Positions 18,735 to 28,687 are shown, counted from the stretch's first letter. The stretch: 64,000 bases of DNA from Isochrysis galbana (GCA_018136815.1 CM030937.1:938553-1002552); one strand, 5' to 3'. Numbers and translations: made by a program. Notes: a model not told the origin generated them from the letters alone.

Positions 18735-19574
18735 ATGGGGAAGCGCAAGAGTCAGGGGAGCAGCGCCGACGAGGAGTTGTTCGAGGTGGACCGCATCAAG
18801 GCGCGCAAACTGGAGAACGGCCACCCCGTGTACCTGATCGCATGGAAGGGCTACGCGGACGAAAAGCACGACACCTGGGAGCCCTTGTCCAACCTGGCCG
18901 GCATCGAGCAAGACGTGGCAGCGTTCGAGGCCAAGCAGCGGAAGGAGATGCTGGACTTCGCGGAGAACCTGCGGGCGAGGAAGAAGAAGCAGGCGGACAC
19001 GAACAAGGCGTTGGACAATGAGGAGGCCGACAGCTCGGCACGAACAACCTGGGCCTCTCTGCTGCACCCCGCCAATGCGGGCGGTGCGGATTCAAAGAGT
19101 CTGTTGAAGGGAACCATTTCCAAGTCCGCCACCGGACTCGAAGGGAAGAAGAAGGCAGCCATATGGATGAGGTACAAGCCCGACGTGTCCACGAACGCCA
19201 AGCCGAAGCACTACGTTTGCCAAGAGCTGGTAGGCCAAGGTGAGAAGGCCAAGATCTGCGGCACGGTCCTCAACGCATCGACAGGTCCGACGAGCTTGTG
19301 GAATCATCACGCCGGCAAGCACAAGAACGCCTACCAGGAGCTGAAGGGCTACCTCAACGTCGAGGTGTCCGACCCCGGCGTGAGCATTGGCGACTCGTTC
19401 CAACGCACCCTTAAGGCGGCTGCGTTCTCTGACGCCCGCAAGGCTGAGTGCGATTTGGCGTGCGCTCGCTGGCTTGTCAAGTCGGCGAGGCCAGTGTCGT
19501 TGCCCGAGACGGACGAGCCGTTGACTAATAGGGTGTTAACATTGGTAGACGACTTCGGCTATCTTGTTAGATAG
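18735..19574 (+). CDS. chromodomain plus BED-finger hAT transposase N-terminus
   Basis: From the ATG at 18735 (MGKRKSQGSS) the product is about 279 residues. Residues 16-65 form a chromodomain (LFEVDRIKARKL..., YLIAWKGYADEKHDTWEPLSNL) with the aromatic cage positions F/Y, W and W apparent. A charged helix follows. Residues ~145-205 fit a BED zinc finger: two cysteines (HYVC, KIC), then WNHH and GKH. The tail (CDLACARWLVKSARPVSL) matches the start of the hAT catalytic region, then the frame stops. The RNase-H-like core and the dimerisation domain are missing here and not found nearby in frame. Chromodomains read methylated histone tails, so the parent transposon may have been directed to marked chromatin. 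The gene is a truncated transposase or a domesticated DNA/chromatin-binding protein. Confidence 0.7.
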   Translation: MGKRKSQGSSADEELFEVDRIKARKLENGHPVYLIAWKGYADEKHDTWEPLSNLAGIEQDVAAFEAKQRKEMLDFAENLRARKKKQADTNKALDNEEADSSARTTWASLLHPANAGGADSKSLLKGTISKSATGLEGKKKAAIWMRYKPDVSTNAKPKHYVCQELVGQGEKAKICGTVLNASTGPTSLWNHHAGKHKNAYQELKGYLNVEVSDPGVSIGDSFQRTLKAAAFSDARKAECDLACARWLVKSARPVSLPETDEPLTNRVLTLVDDFGYLVR

Positions 19575-20428
19575 TAGTAGTTGATTTGTGCTAACAGCAT
19601 TGCGGGTGTTAGTTGGGAAGCCAACTTGGTAGCTTATTAACATGGTAACAAGTAAACATATTCACAGCCTTACTGCTTGGTCGGTGGAAGTCGAAACGTG
19701 TTGAGTTGGATGGTATTCTGTCAGCTCGTGTATCATGTCGAATATGTCGTCCAGCGCCGGGCATGTCCCTAGGTGCGTAGATGATTCGTGTGATTGTTTG
19801 CACCGCCGTCCTCTTTCTCAGCGTCTTCTTCCTCCTTCCTGCCACACTCCTCTGTCTGCCCCTCCTCTGTGGTCTCACGTACGTCAGGCGTGGGCGGTGG
19901 AGGAGGTGCATGCTCTGAACCGCTCCTCGGCCCCGCTCCCGTTAGGTCCAGATGTTGGCTCAACCTCTACCTCTCGACCGGCCGGGGAAGCAGCTCCTCC
20001 TCTCCTCCTCTCTGCCCACGAGCCACGAGGTGTTGCCTCGTTGGAAGCCGCCAGAGCGCTTCTTGTAGCGCATGCGCCCCTTCGTGGCAGCGCTCTGCCG
20101 CGCTGCCCCCCCCCCCCCGGCCAAAGTCAGAGGAACAAAAAAAACCTGCACAACCACCTTAATAGTCTCGCCGCGCGCGCGACCCTGCACAGTATCTACG
20201 CAGCCTCGCCCGCTTCCCTTCCCCCCCCCCTCCACCTGCCTTGCGGCTCGTCCCCTCGTGCTCTACCTAGGGGCTGGGTGCAGTGGGTTTCCAGTGGCAG
20301 ACGGTGTGTACCGGTTCGCGATGGCCTGTTTCTCACCTTCCTCCTGTGCCATCGGGCTACCGGCTGTTGTGTGTTTTGCTCCTTGTGTTAGGTGTCAGGC
20401 GGTTGTGGTTCTGTGCATCTGAGGGCTG
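19575..20428. other. no recognised gene
   Basis: Mixed sequence with Ser/Pro-rich frames on both strands that look like composition artefacts. Confidence 0.35.
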
Positions 20429-20698
20429 CTGTCAGATGGTGAGCGGTTCGCGGCGGGGGGTCTCTTGCTCAGGCTAGACGTTCCGCTATATATTAGGGCT
20501 TTCGCTACCAGGGATAGATTCATGTTCATGACTAAGGCGCCTTTATCGTTGGTTGTGAAGATAGGGGTGCTGAGATCGTGTGAAGATTTAATCTTCGGCT
20601 TCCTTCCCTGGGAGGCCATGTGCGTGCGTGCGGTTGAGAGTTTGTCCGGAGGTTCACGACCTCTGACGAGGACCGTGAACCTGCTCACCATCTGACAG
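20429..20698. repeat. 270-bp segment bounded by 16-bp perfect inverted repeats
   Basis: CTGTCAGATGGTGAGC at 20429-20444 is exactly reverse-complementary to 20683-20698. Just inside the right end is a second inverted pair, GTTCACG / CGTGAAC. On the minus strand a frame begins within the right repeat (MVSRFTVLVRGREPP) and runs about 90 residues. I do not recognise it. No flanking duplication is evident. Confidence 0.7.
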
Positions 20699-20746
20699 GT
20701 GCAGATTGGGGGCCCCAGAGGCTCAAGAGCGCCAACGAGGGAGAGG

Positions 20747-21206
20747 TAAGGAAGCATCAGGATATTGATTGGCATCACCCTAAATATTGATATCGGATAT
20801 CGAGCCCTACGCGCCTAAATATGGAGCGAGATATCGACTCGATATATCTCCCATGATGGAGAGCCCCTAAATATCGACTGAGATATCGACGATATATTCA
20901 GTTATAGATATCTCGTTGTCTCGCTCTACGGCGGGAAGAAATGAGAAGAAAATCGTTGGACGTTGGAAGTTATACGCGCCGCCTCTCTCCCGACCGGAGC
21001 TGAGGCTAGCTGCCCTTGCTTGCGCCCAGACCGAAGACCCGGACGCGTCGCGCGGCCGCGCGGCCGGCGGCCCGGCGGCCCGGCGCGCCTAAATATGGAC
21101 GGGCCTGGCGCCTGGCGCAAGCGCCCTAAATATTGACTCAATATGTGGGGCCCCAAAGGGGCCCTAAATATTGACTCAATATATTCGATATCTTGATTCG
21201 AGCTTA
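20747..21206. mobile_element. hAT-like MITE with 8-bp target duplication
   Basis: The ends are imperfect inverted repeats (TAAGGAAGCATCAGGATAT and, reverse-complemented, TAAGCTCGAATCAAGATAT). GGGAGAGG is duplicated at 20739-20746 and 21207-21214. The motif CCTAAATAT followed by T/G/C-GA recurs at least six times near the two ends. No coding sequence. Length 460 bp. Confidence 0.8.
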
Positions 21207-21214
21207 GGGAGAGG

Positions 21215-21616
21215 CAGGGGAGGCCAGGGCCCAACCCCAGCCTCCTCTGCCCCTAGAGCCCCAGAGCTGGCTTCCAGGAGCCTCCCGGGGTCGCCAGGGG
21301 CAGCTGCAGGCCTGCCGCAGGCGCGCCATCGCGCGTGCCGCAGGAGAGGGGAGAGAGAGCGCGGAGAAGGGGGTGGGCGGAGCGAGAGCTCCGCTCACCG
21401 AAAAACAGGAAACAGGTAAGTCCCGCACCTGTTTACAGGATAAGTCGGGGCTGAGGCCGCCGCCCACTCGGAGACACACGAGGAAGGGGGGGGATGATCA
21501 CCGGGGGGAGGCGCGGGCCACCGGACCATATCTAAGCCCTTCACCCCTATCCCCCTAGTAGTGCACGGGGGGAGCCGCCTGATGGCGGGGGGAGAAGGGC
21601 GCCCGGGGAAGTGGGG
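21215..21616. other. GC-rich sequence leading into a LINE 3' end
   Basis: Probably the untranslated 3' region of the LINE remnant that ends at about 21710; no frame is recognisable. Confidence 0.3.
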
Positions 21617-21712
21617 GTGTAGAAAGTTTTCCTACGTGAGTAGAATGTAGAGGGTCAACGGCCGCGTGTGCGGTGAGACTATTAAAAGGTTTAATAACAA
21701 TAACAATTAGCC
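21617..21712 (+). mobile_element. LINE 3' end
   Basis: The sequence GTGTAGAAAGT...GTGAGTAGAA...AGAGGGTCAACGGCC followed by a CCGCGTGTGCGG hairpin, GAGACTATTAA and an AAT/AAC-rich tail closely matches the 3' end of the minus-strand LINE at 756-845. It is an isolated 3' end, as left by 5'-truncated insertion. Confidence 0.75.
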
Positions 21713-22015
21713 GTATGAGCCTAAGGCTAAGGTCTAAGTAAGGTCCTTGCTTGCAGTATGGATGCGTGAGCTCCAAACTGCAAGCGCACGTGATACATCG
21801 AAACAAATCCATCCGTCTCCTGCCCACGTGCGCTCGGTCTCGTTCTCTCGTTCGGCATTTGGCTACCAGTTGGTGAAATGAGAGTAGAAGCAAGGTGGGA
21901 GAGCATGGGGGTGAATCTTCGTTCGGATGTCACCCCCACATAGCACATGGGCAAGAGATGCTGAGCGTTGCTCACGCAGCCGGCGGATCCGAAGCCGAAG
22001 CGCTCAGCGCTCGGA

Positions 22016-23254
22016 TCAAGAATCAAGGGCGAAGTCGGCCTTGACGAAAGTTCGGGGCTCAGAAAGTTGACGAAGCAATTTAGTGGCATGCACATCGCTT
22101 CCTTGGATTCGTCGGACAGTGAGGACATCACCGCCAACATCTTGCCTAATCTCAACGGTATCTTGAACCATTTCAGCAACACCTCCAAAAGCAGTAGCCT
22201 TGAATGACCACAAGACGAAGCCAACATACATGTCATCCAAGGTCATTTCTTCAACATTCATCGCCTCATGAAATGCCGGGGGGATGTAATAGGTAAGCTG
22301 TCCACGATTCGGGCCATGTGCGAGATGGAGTGTTTCATTGCTATCGTGCCAAAACGTACTGTTGCAAATACCAGCTGGATCTGAGACCATGCATGGAGTA
22401 GTGAAAAGCATGCTGCCCGCTTTTGCAGCTATCGCGGCCTCTTTCGCGTGAGCATACTCCTCCATCTCTGAAAGCTCGATCACTAGCCTCTGCAAAGCCA
22501 GTAAATCCTGATCTTGCAAGCCAAAACGAAGGCCCATTGGAATTACATCCACCAACCCAAAATTCTTGTTTACGTCGAAAGTCCCCGAGCATGGCTCAGG
22601 TTTGATGAGCGAGCATGCTACAAAGGCTGCCTTTGCCGAGGAAGCCCAATGAATAGAGGCCGAAGTATATGATAGTACCGCTTTTATCGTGCTCGTGAGG
22701 CGTAGCTGACCATCTTCGTCTCGAACATGGGCACTTTGGCACAGGTGAACCAAGTGATTTGACAACTGCTTCGCGTTTGCCTCGTCCTGCGGGAAGCCGC
22801 CATCATCAGGCCAGAACGCCCAGAATAGGTGTGCAAGATCGGACGGGCGCCACACAGCTGTACTACTGTATATAATTTGACCCAAGATCCAAGATAGCGC
22901 ATTTGGTCGTTCAAGCAAGATATACCACTCGCGCAGGGCCCGATGATTCATGGCAGATTGCAGCGCTTGCTCCACTCTGAGAATCATCTTCACTGTTTCT
23001 GCGGGATGGAGATGCCTGGCGACCGCAACCAGGAAGTCGGTGATGTGACCACCTTCTAATACAGAGTCGTGAGCTCTCCAGAAGTCCGCGGACTCGACCA
23101 GTCTGCCGATCAGCAGTGCGCTTGCGACAGTCGATTGAGCCAACGCAGTGACCTCCACAAGCCGAAGAAGACTACAAAGTCGCTCGGCGACACCCCGCTC
23201 GAGAAGAATGCTCTCAAGCCATGTCAGTTCTTGTGAACACCGCGCCCGCTTCAT
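22016..23254 (-). CDS. unrecognised protein, about 412 residues
   Basis: The frame is open to 23353 and beyond without an ATG; the first ATG is at 23254 (MKRARCSQELTWLESILLERGV), and an upstream exon is possible. The product is mostly helical and hydrophobic-amphipathic, with segments such as RLCSLLRLVEVTALAQSTVA and LLALQRLVIELSEMEEYAHA that resemble helical-repeat scaffolds. The last 100 residues are less regular. Codon use looks like that of the neighbouring host genes. I recognise no domain. Confidence 0.5.
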   Translation of the reverse strand: MKRARCSQELTWLESILLERGVAERLCSLLRLVEVTALAQSTVASALLIGRLVESADFWRAHDSVLEGGHITDFLVAVARHLHPAETVKMILRVEQALQSAMNHRALREWYILLERPNALSWILGQIIYSSTAVWRPSDLAHLFWAFWPDDGGFPQDEANAKQLSNHLVHLCQSAHVRDEDGQLRLTSTIKAVLSYTSASIHWASSAKAAFVACSLIKPEPCSGTFDVNKNFGLVDVIPMGLRFGLQDQDLLALQRLVIELSEMEEYAHAKEAAIAAKAGSMLFTTPCMVSDPAGICNSTFWHDSNETLHLAHGPNRGQLTYYIPPAFHEAMNVEEMTLDDMYVGFVLWSFKATAFGGVAEMVQDTVEIRQDVGGDVLTVRRIQGSDVHATKLLRQLSEPRTFVKADFALDS

Positions 23255-23353
23255 GATCCCAGAAGCCGGTGAGACAGAGGGGCTGGGAGAAATCAGATAG
23301 GCTTCAAGCGCAGTCCGTCCGTCGTTCTCCCGCCAAAACCTCGTCGTAAACAC

Positions 23354-24006
23354 AAGATACTCGTACGGTACTCATCTTTCTACTGAGTAGTACTAAGATG
23401 TCCCCAGAGCTGGCCTTTCTTCCATAAATCATGCGATGTACGCACACGCTCCTAGGCAAGTTGTTTTTCTGTGAGGAGCGTAGAGGGCTAGCGGGCTTCC
23501 CTTGGTGCCTTTTGGCCAGCATCTTGCCCATATATTTGAAGATGGGGACTTGACATTTGGGGTAGTGGGGGCGGAGCGCGGAGAGCGAGGAGCGCACAGC
23601 CCGCACGCGCCTGCTCCCCCTCCTCTCGAGGTCCTCTCTTTTCTCGGTTGCACAGGGAAAGGGAGCGAGGGCATGGCGCGGCGCGTCGAGCGCGTGCTTG
23701 TTGTTTTCGGCTTCATCTTTGCCGAATATGGAGTTAGGTATCACACGGTTGAGTGCCCCTACTACCTCCACTTCTACGATTCTATCAAACAAAGGAGCTA
23801 GAAGAACAACGGGCGGGAGCGTAGCCGACACCTCCATAGAACATCCTTGCGTTGCCGGCGGTCGAGCCTTCCGAACACCGGCGCTGGATGAGACCGGCGG
23901 CACACTATCAATCGATTGTCTGGACATTTAAGTGGAGACTTGTCGCATTCTGTGCGCTCTGCGTACTCTCCTCACGCCCAGGCACAACGCATGCGCAACT
24001 CCTTTC
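23354..24006. other. 5' region of the unrecognised gene, then 3' flank of the surface protein gene
   Basis: No separate gene recognised. Confidence 0.35.
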
Positions 24007-26076
24007 TCATAGCGTCTGCGCGAACTCGGGTTCCGGCTCGGTGCTGACGGCTGTGCTGACGGCTGCGGCAACGCCAGCAAGCTGTTGGTCATGTGAACTG
24101 GGACTAACAACGTCGGGACCCTCCCCCCTACAGGCCTTCGACTTTCCACGCCGCTTCTTCCCGCCTCTCCCCGACCCGCTCATCCCACCACTGCCAGACT
24201 CATTCGCGTTTTCCGTGAGCTCCAGCACTCCCGCGGAGGATAGCCCGTCCTCCATGAGGGGCGCGCGGTCCTCGGCGTTCTTGCGAAAAATTTTGACCGG
24301 GCCGACAACGCGCGCGGGGCGCGACCGTTGCGGCCCTGTCATGTCTACAGCGGAGTCTGGAACCGGAGCAGTCACGGCGCGTGCAGGGAGCGGTTTCCCA
24401 CGGCAGCATGATCCGCAGCCATACACAACCCCTGCGCAAATGAGCAGCAGGCCGAGACCGAGCTCCACGTAGGCTGTGGTCGTCAATGACTCTAGGGTGT
24501 TTTCTATTGCCTGAATGCTCTGATCCAATACATCGGGTGGCCCGTCCTCCGTCCAGCCTGGCGGTAGCAGTGGAGGTGGAGACGGACTTGGCGGCGGCGG
24601 TGGCTTTGGAGAAGGAGGCGGAGGCGACGGCGGCGGATATTTTCGCGGCGGCGGACTGGGAGGCGGGTGAGGGACGCAAGGCCCAGTTTTCTGCTGCTGG
24701 CGCAGCTCTGGGCTACAACCTAGCGCGTTCGGCACGATCGACGAGCACGCTGCGACAAACACTGTATACTCTGTGTCGCAAAGCAAGGCGTCATCAATGT
24801 CGAACATCTGGTGGGCTCCGTCGGGCTCGAACTTGACACGAACCTCGTCCACCATGAAGCCATTCACCTCCGTTCGAAAGCGTAGGGCGGCAACCTCCCA
24901 TTTGTCACTTTGGTAGACGTGCACGCGCAGCGACTCCGCGCCGTGCGAGAGGACCTGGATCGTGTCAGGCTTGATTGGAACGATGAATGGAGGCGGTGAT
25001 GGTGGCAACGGCGGAGGCCGAGATGGTGGAGGCGGTGAAGGCGGCCTCGGCAACGCGGGCGGCAGTGGTGGTGAAGGTGGCGGCGGAGGTGACGGGGGCG
25101 AAGGAGGCGGCGGGGCCGGCGGCGCCGGCGGGCAGAGAGGAATCGGATCGCCACGCACGCAAGCGAAGTTGCGGCCGACGAGATACTTGCACCCATATAG
25201 TTGCTGGTCATGGAATTCCAAGGCATCCAGGCAGGAGACGTGGTGCCCGTCGTGCATGTTGCAACGGCCCCAGCTGGTGATTGTGGTCTTATACCGGCAA
25301 GAATATGGGGGAGGCGGTGGTGCCGGAGGCCGGGGTGGTGGTGGCGATGGGGGTGGTGGAGGAGGGCTGCGGGGTGGCGGCGAGGGAGATAACGGGATGG
25401 CAGGAGGCGACGGGGGTGGTCTCGCCCCAGGAACGTTTGGTGGCGATGGTGGCGGGCATGCCGCGATTGGCGCTCCTTCTGCGCAGTGGCCAAACTTCCA
25501 CTCGCACGGCCTGACCAGACCCTCGTCCTCTGAGGTCCAGTACCGTAGGCAGTCATGCTCAGACCACAGGTCCATGCAGGCGATGCGCTCGAGGAGTGGC
25601 AGGCTCTCTGTGTCAATCCTCGTTGCCTGCACGCACTCAAAGGGCGGAGGCGGCGGCGGCGAAGGCGGCGGCGGCGGCGGCGAAGGCGGTGGTACCGAGG
25701 GTGGCTCCGGGGGCAAGGGCGGCAGCGGGGGCGCTGGGAGCGGGCTGGGCGGCTTTGGTGGTGGGTGAAGTGGAGGTGGTGGCGGCAGCTGCGGCGGCGG
25801 CGCAAACGGCGGCGGTGGCGGCGCTGGCGGCGAGGGTGGCGGGCACCAGACTGGTTCGTGGACGTCGCACGTGCCATGCTGATGATACTGTGTATAAAAG
25901 CACGGCCGGCGCGCCGCGCCCTCCTTGATGTAGACTGCCTCGCACGCATCCTTGCCAAGCTCTGAGTAGTGGTCGCACCCCCATCCCCAGAAGTGGGGCT
26001 GGTGCCGGCCGTCGAAGACGGAGCAGTCGAGTGCAGCTGCAGGTGCACTCATCAGCACGAGCAGCGCGCCACGCAT
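24007..26076 (-). CDS. proline-rich cell-surface protein, single-pass membrane
   Basis: The 689-residue product starts with a short signal peptide (MRGALLVLMSAPAAA, cleavage before LDC). Three cysteine-rich modules of about 60-70 residues (near 16-78, 147-210 and 255-310) alternate with (P)nS stretches of the PPPSPPP type. Such spacers are hydroxyproline/glycosylation-prone rods in algal wall proteins. A beta-sandwich-like module follows (about 365-460, with FRTEVNGFMVDEVRVKFEP and CDTEYTVFVAACSS), compatible with a fibronectin type III fold. Then comes another proline rod, one transmembrane helix (AYVELGLGLLLICAGVVYG) and a basic cytoplasmic tail with GKKRRGKSKA. The layout suggests a cell-covering or adhesion protein. 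The partner is unknown. The antisense Gly-rich frames are shadows. Confidence 0.8.
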   Translation of the reverse strand: MRGALLVLMSAPAAALDCSVFDGRHQPHFWGWGCDHYSELGKDACEAVYIKEGAARRPCFYTQYHQHGTCDVHEPVWCPPPSPPAPPPPPFAPPPQLPPPPPLHPPPKPPSPLPAPPLPPLPPEPPSVPPPSPPPPPPSPPPPPPFECVQATRIDTESLPLLERIACMDLWSEHDCLRYWTSEDEGLVRPCEWKFGHCAEGAPIAACPPPSPPNVPGARPPPSPPAIPLSPSPPPRSPPPPPPSPPPPRPPAPPPPPYSCRYKTTITSWGRCNMHDGHHVSCLDALEFHDQQLYGCKYLVGRNFACVRGDPIPLCPPAPPAPPPPSPPSPPPPPSPPLPPALPRPPSPPPPSRPPPLPPSPPPFIVPIKPDTIQVLSHGAESLRVHVYQSDKWEVAALRFRTEVNGFMVDEVRVKFEPDGAHQMFDIDDALLCDTEYTVFVAACSSIVPNALGCSPELRQQQKTGPCVPHPPPSPPPRKYPPPSPPPPSPKPPPPPSPSPPPLLPPGWTEDGPPDVLDQSIQAIENTLESLTTTAYVELGLGLLLICAGVVYGCGSCCRGKPLPARAVTAPVPDSAVDMTGPQRSRPARVVGPVKIFRKNAEDRAPLMEDGLSSAGVLELTENANESGSGGMSGSGRGGKKRRGKSKACRGEGPDVVSPSSHDQQLAGVAAAVSTAVSTEPEPEFAQTL

Positions 26077-26339
26077 CGAGCACGTCGAGAGCGTGCGGGG
26101 CGGGACGGGGCGGGGCCGGGGGGGGAGTCGGGGCGAGGCCGGCGCTCCTCTCTCCTGCCGGCCGCGCCCTCTCTCTCGCGCGCGCTCGCACCCTCGCCCG
26201 GTCTTCCCTACTTCTCAACCGGAGTGGGTAGAGTGGAGTACCCTAAGGTGTTCCAGACTCGAGAGAAGAAAAATCCTGTGGGGAGGGAGAGTTGGCCGCG
26301 GAGGGCGAGGACGAGGCGCGCGAGAGAGGGCGGGAGGAG

Positions 26340-26580
26340 CTAGAAGAGAGAGAGGTAAGGAAGAGCTCTGGTAGAGAGAACTTGCGGAGGGGGAGATGGA
26401 GAGAGAGAGGGAGAGAGTAGTAGTAGTAGCAGCAGCAAGTGGGGGGGAAGGGAGGGGAGCACGCGGGAGGGGGTGGGCACGGCGTGCACCTTCCCCCCCC
26501 CCCCCCCCCTCCTCGCCCTTCCCGACTGCCCGCCGTCCTCTCTCCCCCCCCCCCCCCCCCCCCCTCCCTGCCCAGACAAA
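26340..26580. repeat. GA tract and C-runs between divergent genes
   Basis: GAGAGA and (TAG)n/(CAG)n sequence at about 26345-26440 is followed by long C-runs at about 26492-26510 and 26545-26565. It lies in the shared 5' region of the surface-protein gene (-) and the SRP54-like gene (+). Confidence 0.8.
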
Positions 26581-26732
26581 AAAACCACGCCGCGCTGAAC
26601 AAGAACACAATGAGACAACAAAACTCCATCCCTGGCCCCGGCCGCAAGCGAAGCTTCGCGGAACCCTCCCGCCAGTGCGAGTTTTCTTCTCGCCGCGCCC
26701 GACCCCCTTCTCCGCAGGCGCTCTCCCCCGCG

Positions 26733-27571
26733 ATGCGCGCGCTGCTCGTGCTGCTCGGCCTCGCGCTGGCCGAGGCGTTCGCGCCCGGGGTGCTGCGGGC
26801 GGAGCGGATAGCCAGCCCTCGCGCGCGGCCGCTCGTCATGGAGAGTCTCGCGCAGAAGATGTTTGGCACCATCGTCGACGGCGTCAAGGGAGTGGCGGGC
26901 TCAGTTGGGCTTGACCTCTCCGCCGACTCCAAGCCGGCTGAGCAGAGCGCTTCAGGTGAGAAGTCGCGGCCGAGCAGCATTGAGGGGACGGTGGCCGACA
27001 TTGATGCGCGTGCTCAGTCGGGCGACCTCACGTTCGACGACTTCTTGACACTCGCCAAGGCATATTCGGCCATGGGTGACAGCGTCAACCCGGGAGTGTT
27101 GCCCGGCCAACTGACTGCCGATCAGCTTAAGGAGACTCGCGAGAAGTTCGAACGGCACACGTCCATCGTCGAGGTGATGCTCCCTGAGGAGAAGTCGGAC
27201 CCCAACATCCTCATCGACGACCTCAAGAAGGGCGGCTCCACGCCCGGACCGCGCATCCAGCGCCTCGCAAAGGCTTCTAATCAGCCAGAGACCGAGGTCG
27301 CCCTTTTCCTGATGCAGTTCGAGGTAATGGCCCAATCAATGCACGAGGCGTCTCAACGTCCATAAATCAGCGTTGACATCGCGCACGCAGCCCCGCATAC
27401 ACATAATTTCTCACATTACTCTGCATGCTATCGACACAGGCGATGCGTGAGTCGACCCGCCGCATTGCAGCGGGCGAAGATCCGGACGAGGTGACCAAGT
27501 CCATGTCAGCACCGCCAGGTTCAAATCGCAAGGCGCGCAGGGCAGCCAAGGCTAAGAAGAAGAAGAATTGA
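26733..27571 (+). CDS. plastid-targeted SRP54 M-domain-only protein
   Basis: Two exons fit: 26733-27323 and 27440-27571, with a 116-bp intron (GTAATG...CACAG); the product is 240 residues. The N-terminus is a hydrophobic signal peptide ending LALAEAFAPGVLR, the A^FAP motif followed by a basic transit peptide that sends proteins into secondary red plastids. From about residue 80 the sequence follows the SRP54 M domain: SGDLTFDDFLTLAKAYSAMG, the helix with MLPEEKSDPNIL (normally MTPEERRNPxIL), then RIQRLAKASN (normally RRxRIAxGSG) and the final VALFLMQFEAMRES. The GTPase NG domain of SRP54 (about 300 residues) is absent, and there is no room for it before the signal peptide. The RNA-binding arginine/glycine motif is eroded. 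It may bind thylakoid protein signals without GTP hydrolysis. A Lys-rich tail ends the protein. Confidence 0.75.
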
Positions 27572-28273
27572 ATCGCCCCCCTCGAGCATGGTCAACGGTC
27601 ACTTCCATACCACTGCAAGGGTTTGGGTTGCACACTAACTAAAAGTGATGTGGAGCCTAGAAGGATGGCTGAGTAATCTTTGCCTTGCGTGAGTTGCACG
27701 CTCTATTCTGCTCCTATGATCTTCCGCTTTGTCCTGGGGTGTGTGCACAGCCCTCAGATCATCGTTTGTCTGGGTGTAGCGCTCTCGTATGTTGCTGTAC
27801 GGATGGCTATGCTGACCAAACGCAAAAGTGTGGTGTTGTGGTTATTTATGTGATTGGTGTTGGTCACGTTCTAGCGTGCAGCATGTGCTAGGGTTGCATG
27901 AATGTGCGTGCCTTACTGCCTTACTTACGTAAAAGTTATCCCTCGAGGAATTTTCTATCCTTCGAGGAATTTTATTTCCTGAAAGACAGAAAAATTCAAA
28001 CGATTACGATTATCAATAACAATAATAGCTATTGTTATTGTTATAATTTAATAAAAAGTATGTGTTACGGGCATTGGGCGCTGACGGATCGAGCATGACC
28101 AATGGCTCGATATGAGATGCGACGGAAGGGAATAATCGATCGGCGGGAGACGCGCGGCGGGAACGGCGGAGAGTGATGGAATGGCGGGCTTGACCACCTC
28201 TAGCCTCTAGTTCTAGCCCAGTCACTCACTAGGGGGGTGCGGAGGGCACCATCTGTAATGGGCAAACGAACAA
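27572..28273. other. intergenic, partly AT-rich
   Basis: 3' flank of the SRP54-like gene, with an AT-rich part at 27950-28060 containing a short inverted repeat of ATAACAATAATAGC. No gene recognised. Confidence 0.4.
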
Positions 28274-28590
28274 CTATCGGTAAACTGATAGGGTCATGGA
28301 GCGCGCGCCGCCGCGCCGCCGCGCCGCCTCCCTCCCCCGGTGCCGCGGCCCTCGCCGCGCTGGACGAAGTACTGAGTACTGATGGAGACGCCGATGTCGC
28401 CGAAGCGACCGCGCCAGGATGACCCCCCCAGCCAGGTGGGCACAAGAGCCACCTCGCCACACCCCAGCACCACCACGAACAGCGTGCGGGAAGCCGCCAT
28501 GCTGACAGCCATGCTGCATGCTGCAGCACAAGCCCCACAACACACAGTCGGCGGTCGCGTAGACTGTAGACTGGGCCTAACTCCTTCAAA
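28272..28590 (+). mobile_element. retroelement 5' end, type B, truncated
   Basis: It opens with hairpin CTATCGGTAAACTGATAG (28274-28291), GGGTC and ATGGAGCGCGCGCC. One arm carries G instead of A, which still pairs as G-U in RNA. Coding similarity to the 8.7 kb copy includes METPMSPKRPRQDDPP and the later MLTAMLHAAAQAPQ. Small indels shift the frame relative to the ATG. It ends just before the glycosyltransferase gene and may contribute its promoter. Confidence 0.7.
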
Positions 28591-28687
28591 CGCTAGACTA
28601 TAGATAGATAATAGCATCGCGCGGCAGCCATCAGCGCGCGTCCGACCGCCCACGGCCGACGGCCCGGCCGGCCCGGCCCAGCCACAC

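Noticed and set aside
24962-25968. Glycine-rich proteins on the plus strand
   Set aside because: They are antisense shadows of the proline-rich surface protein, which has a signal peptide, cysteine modules and a membrane helix.
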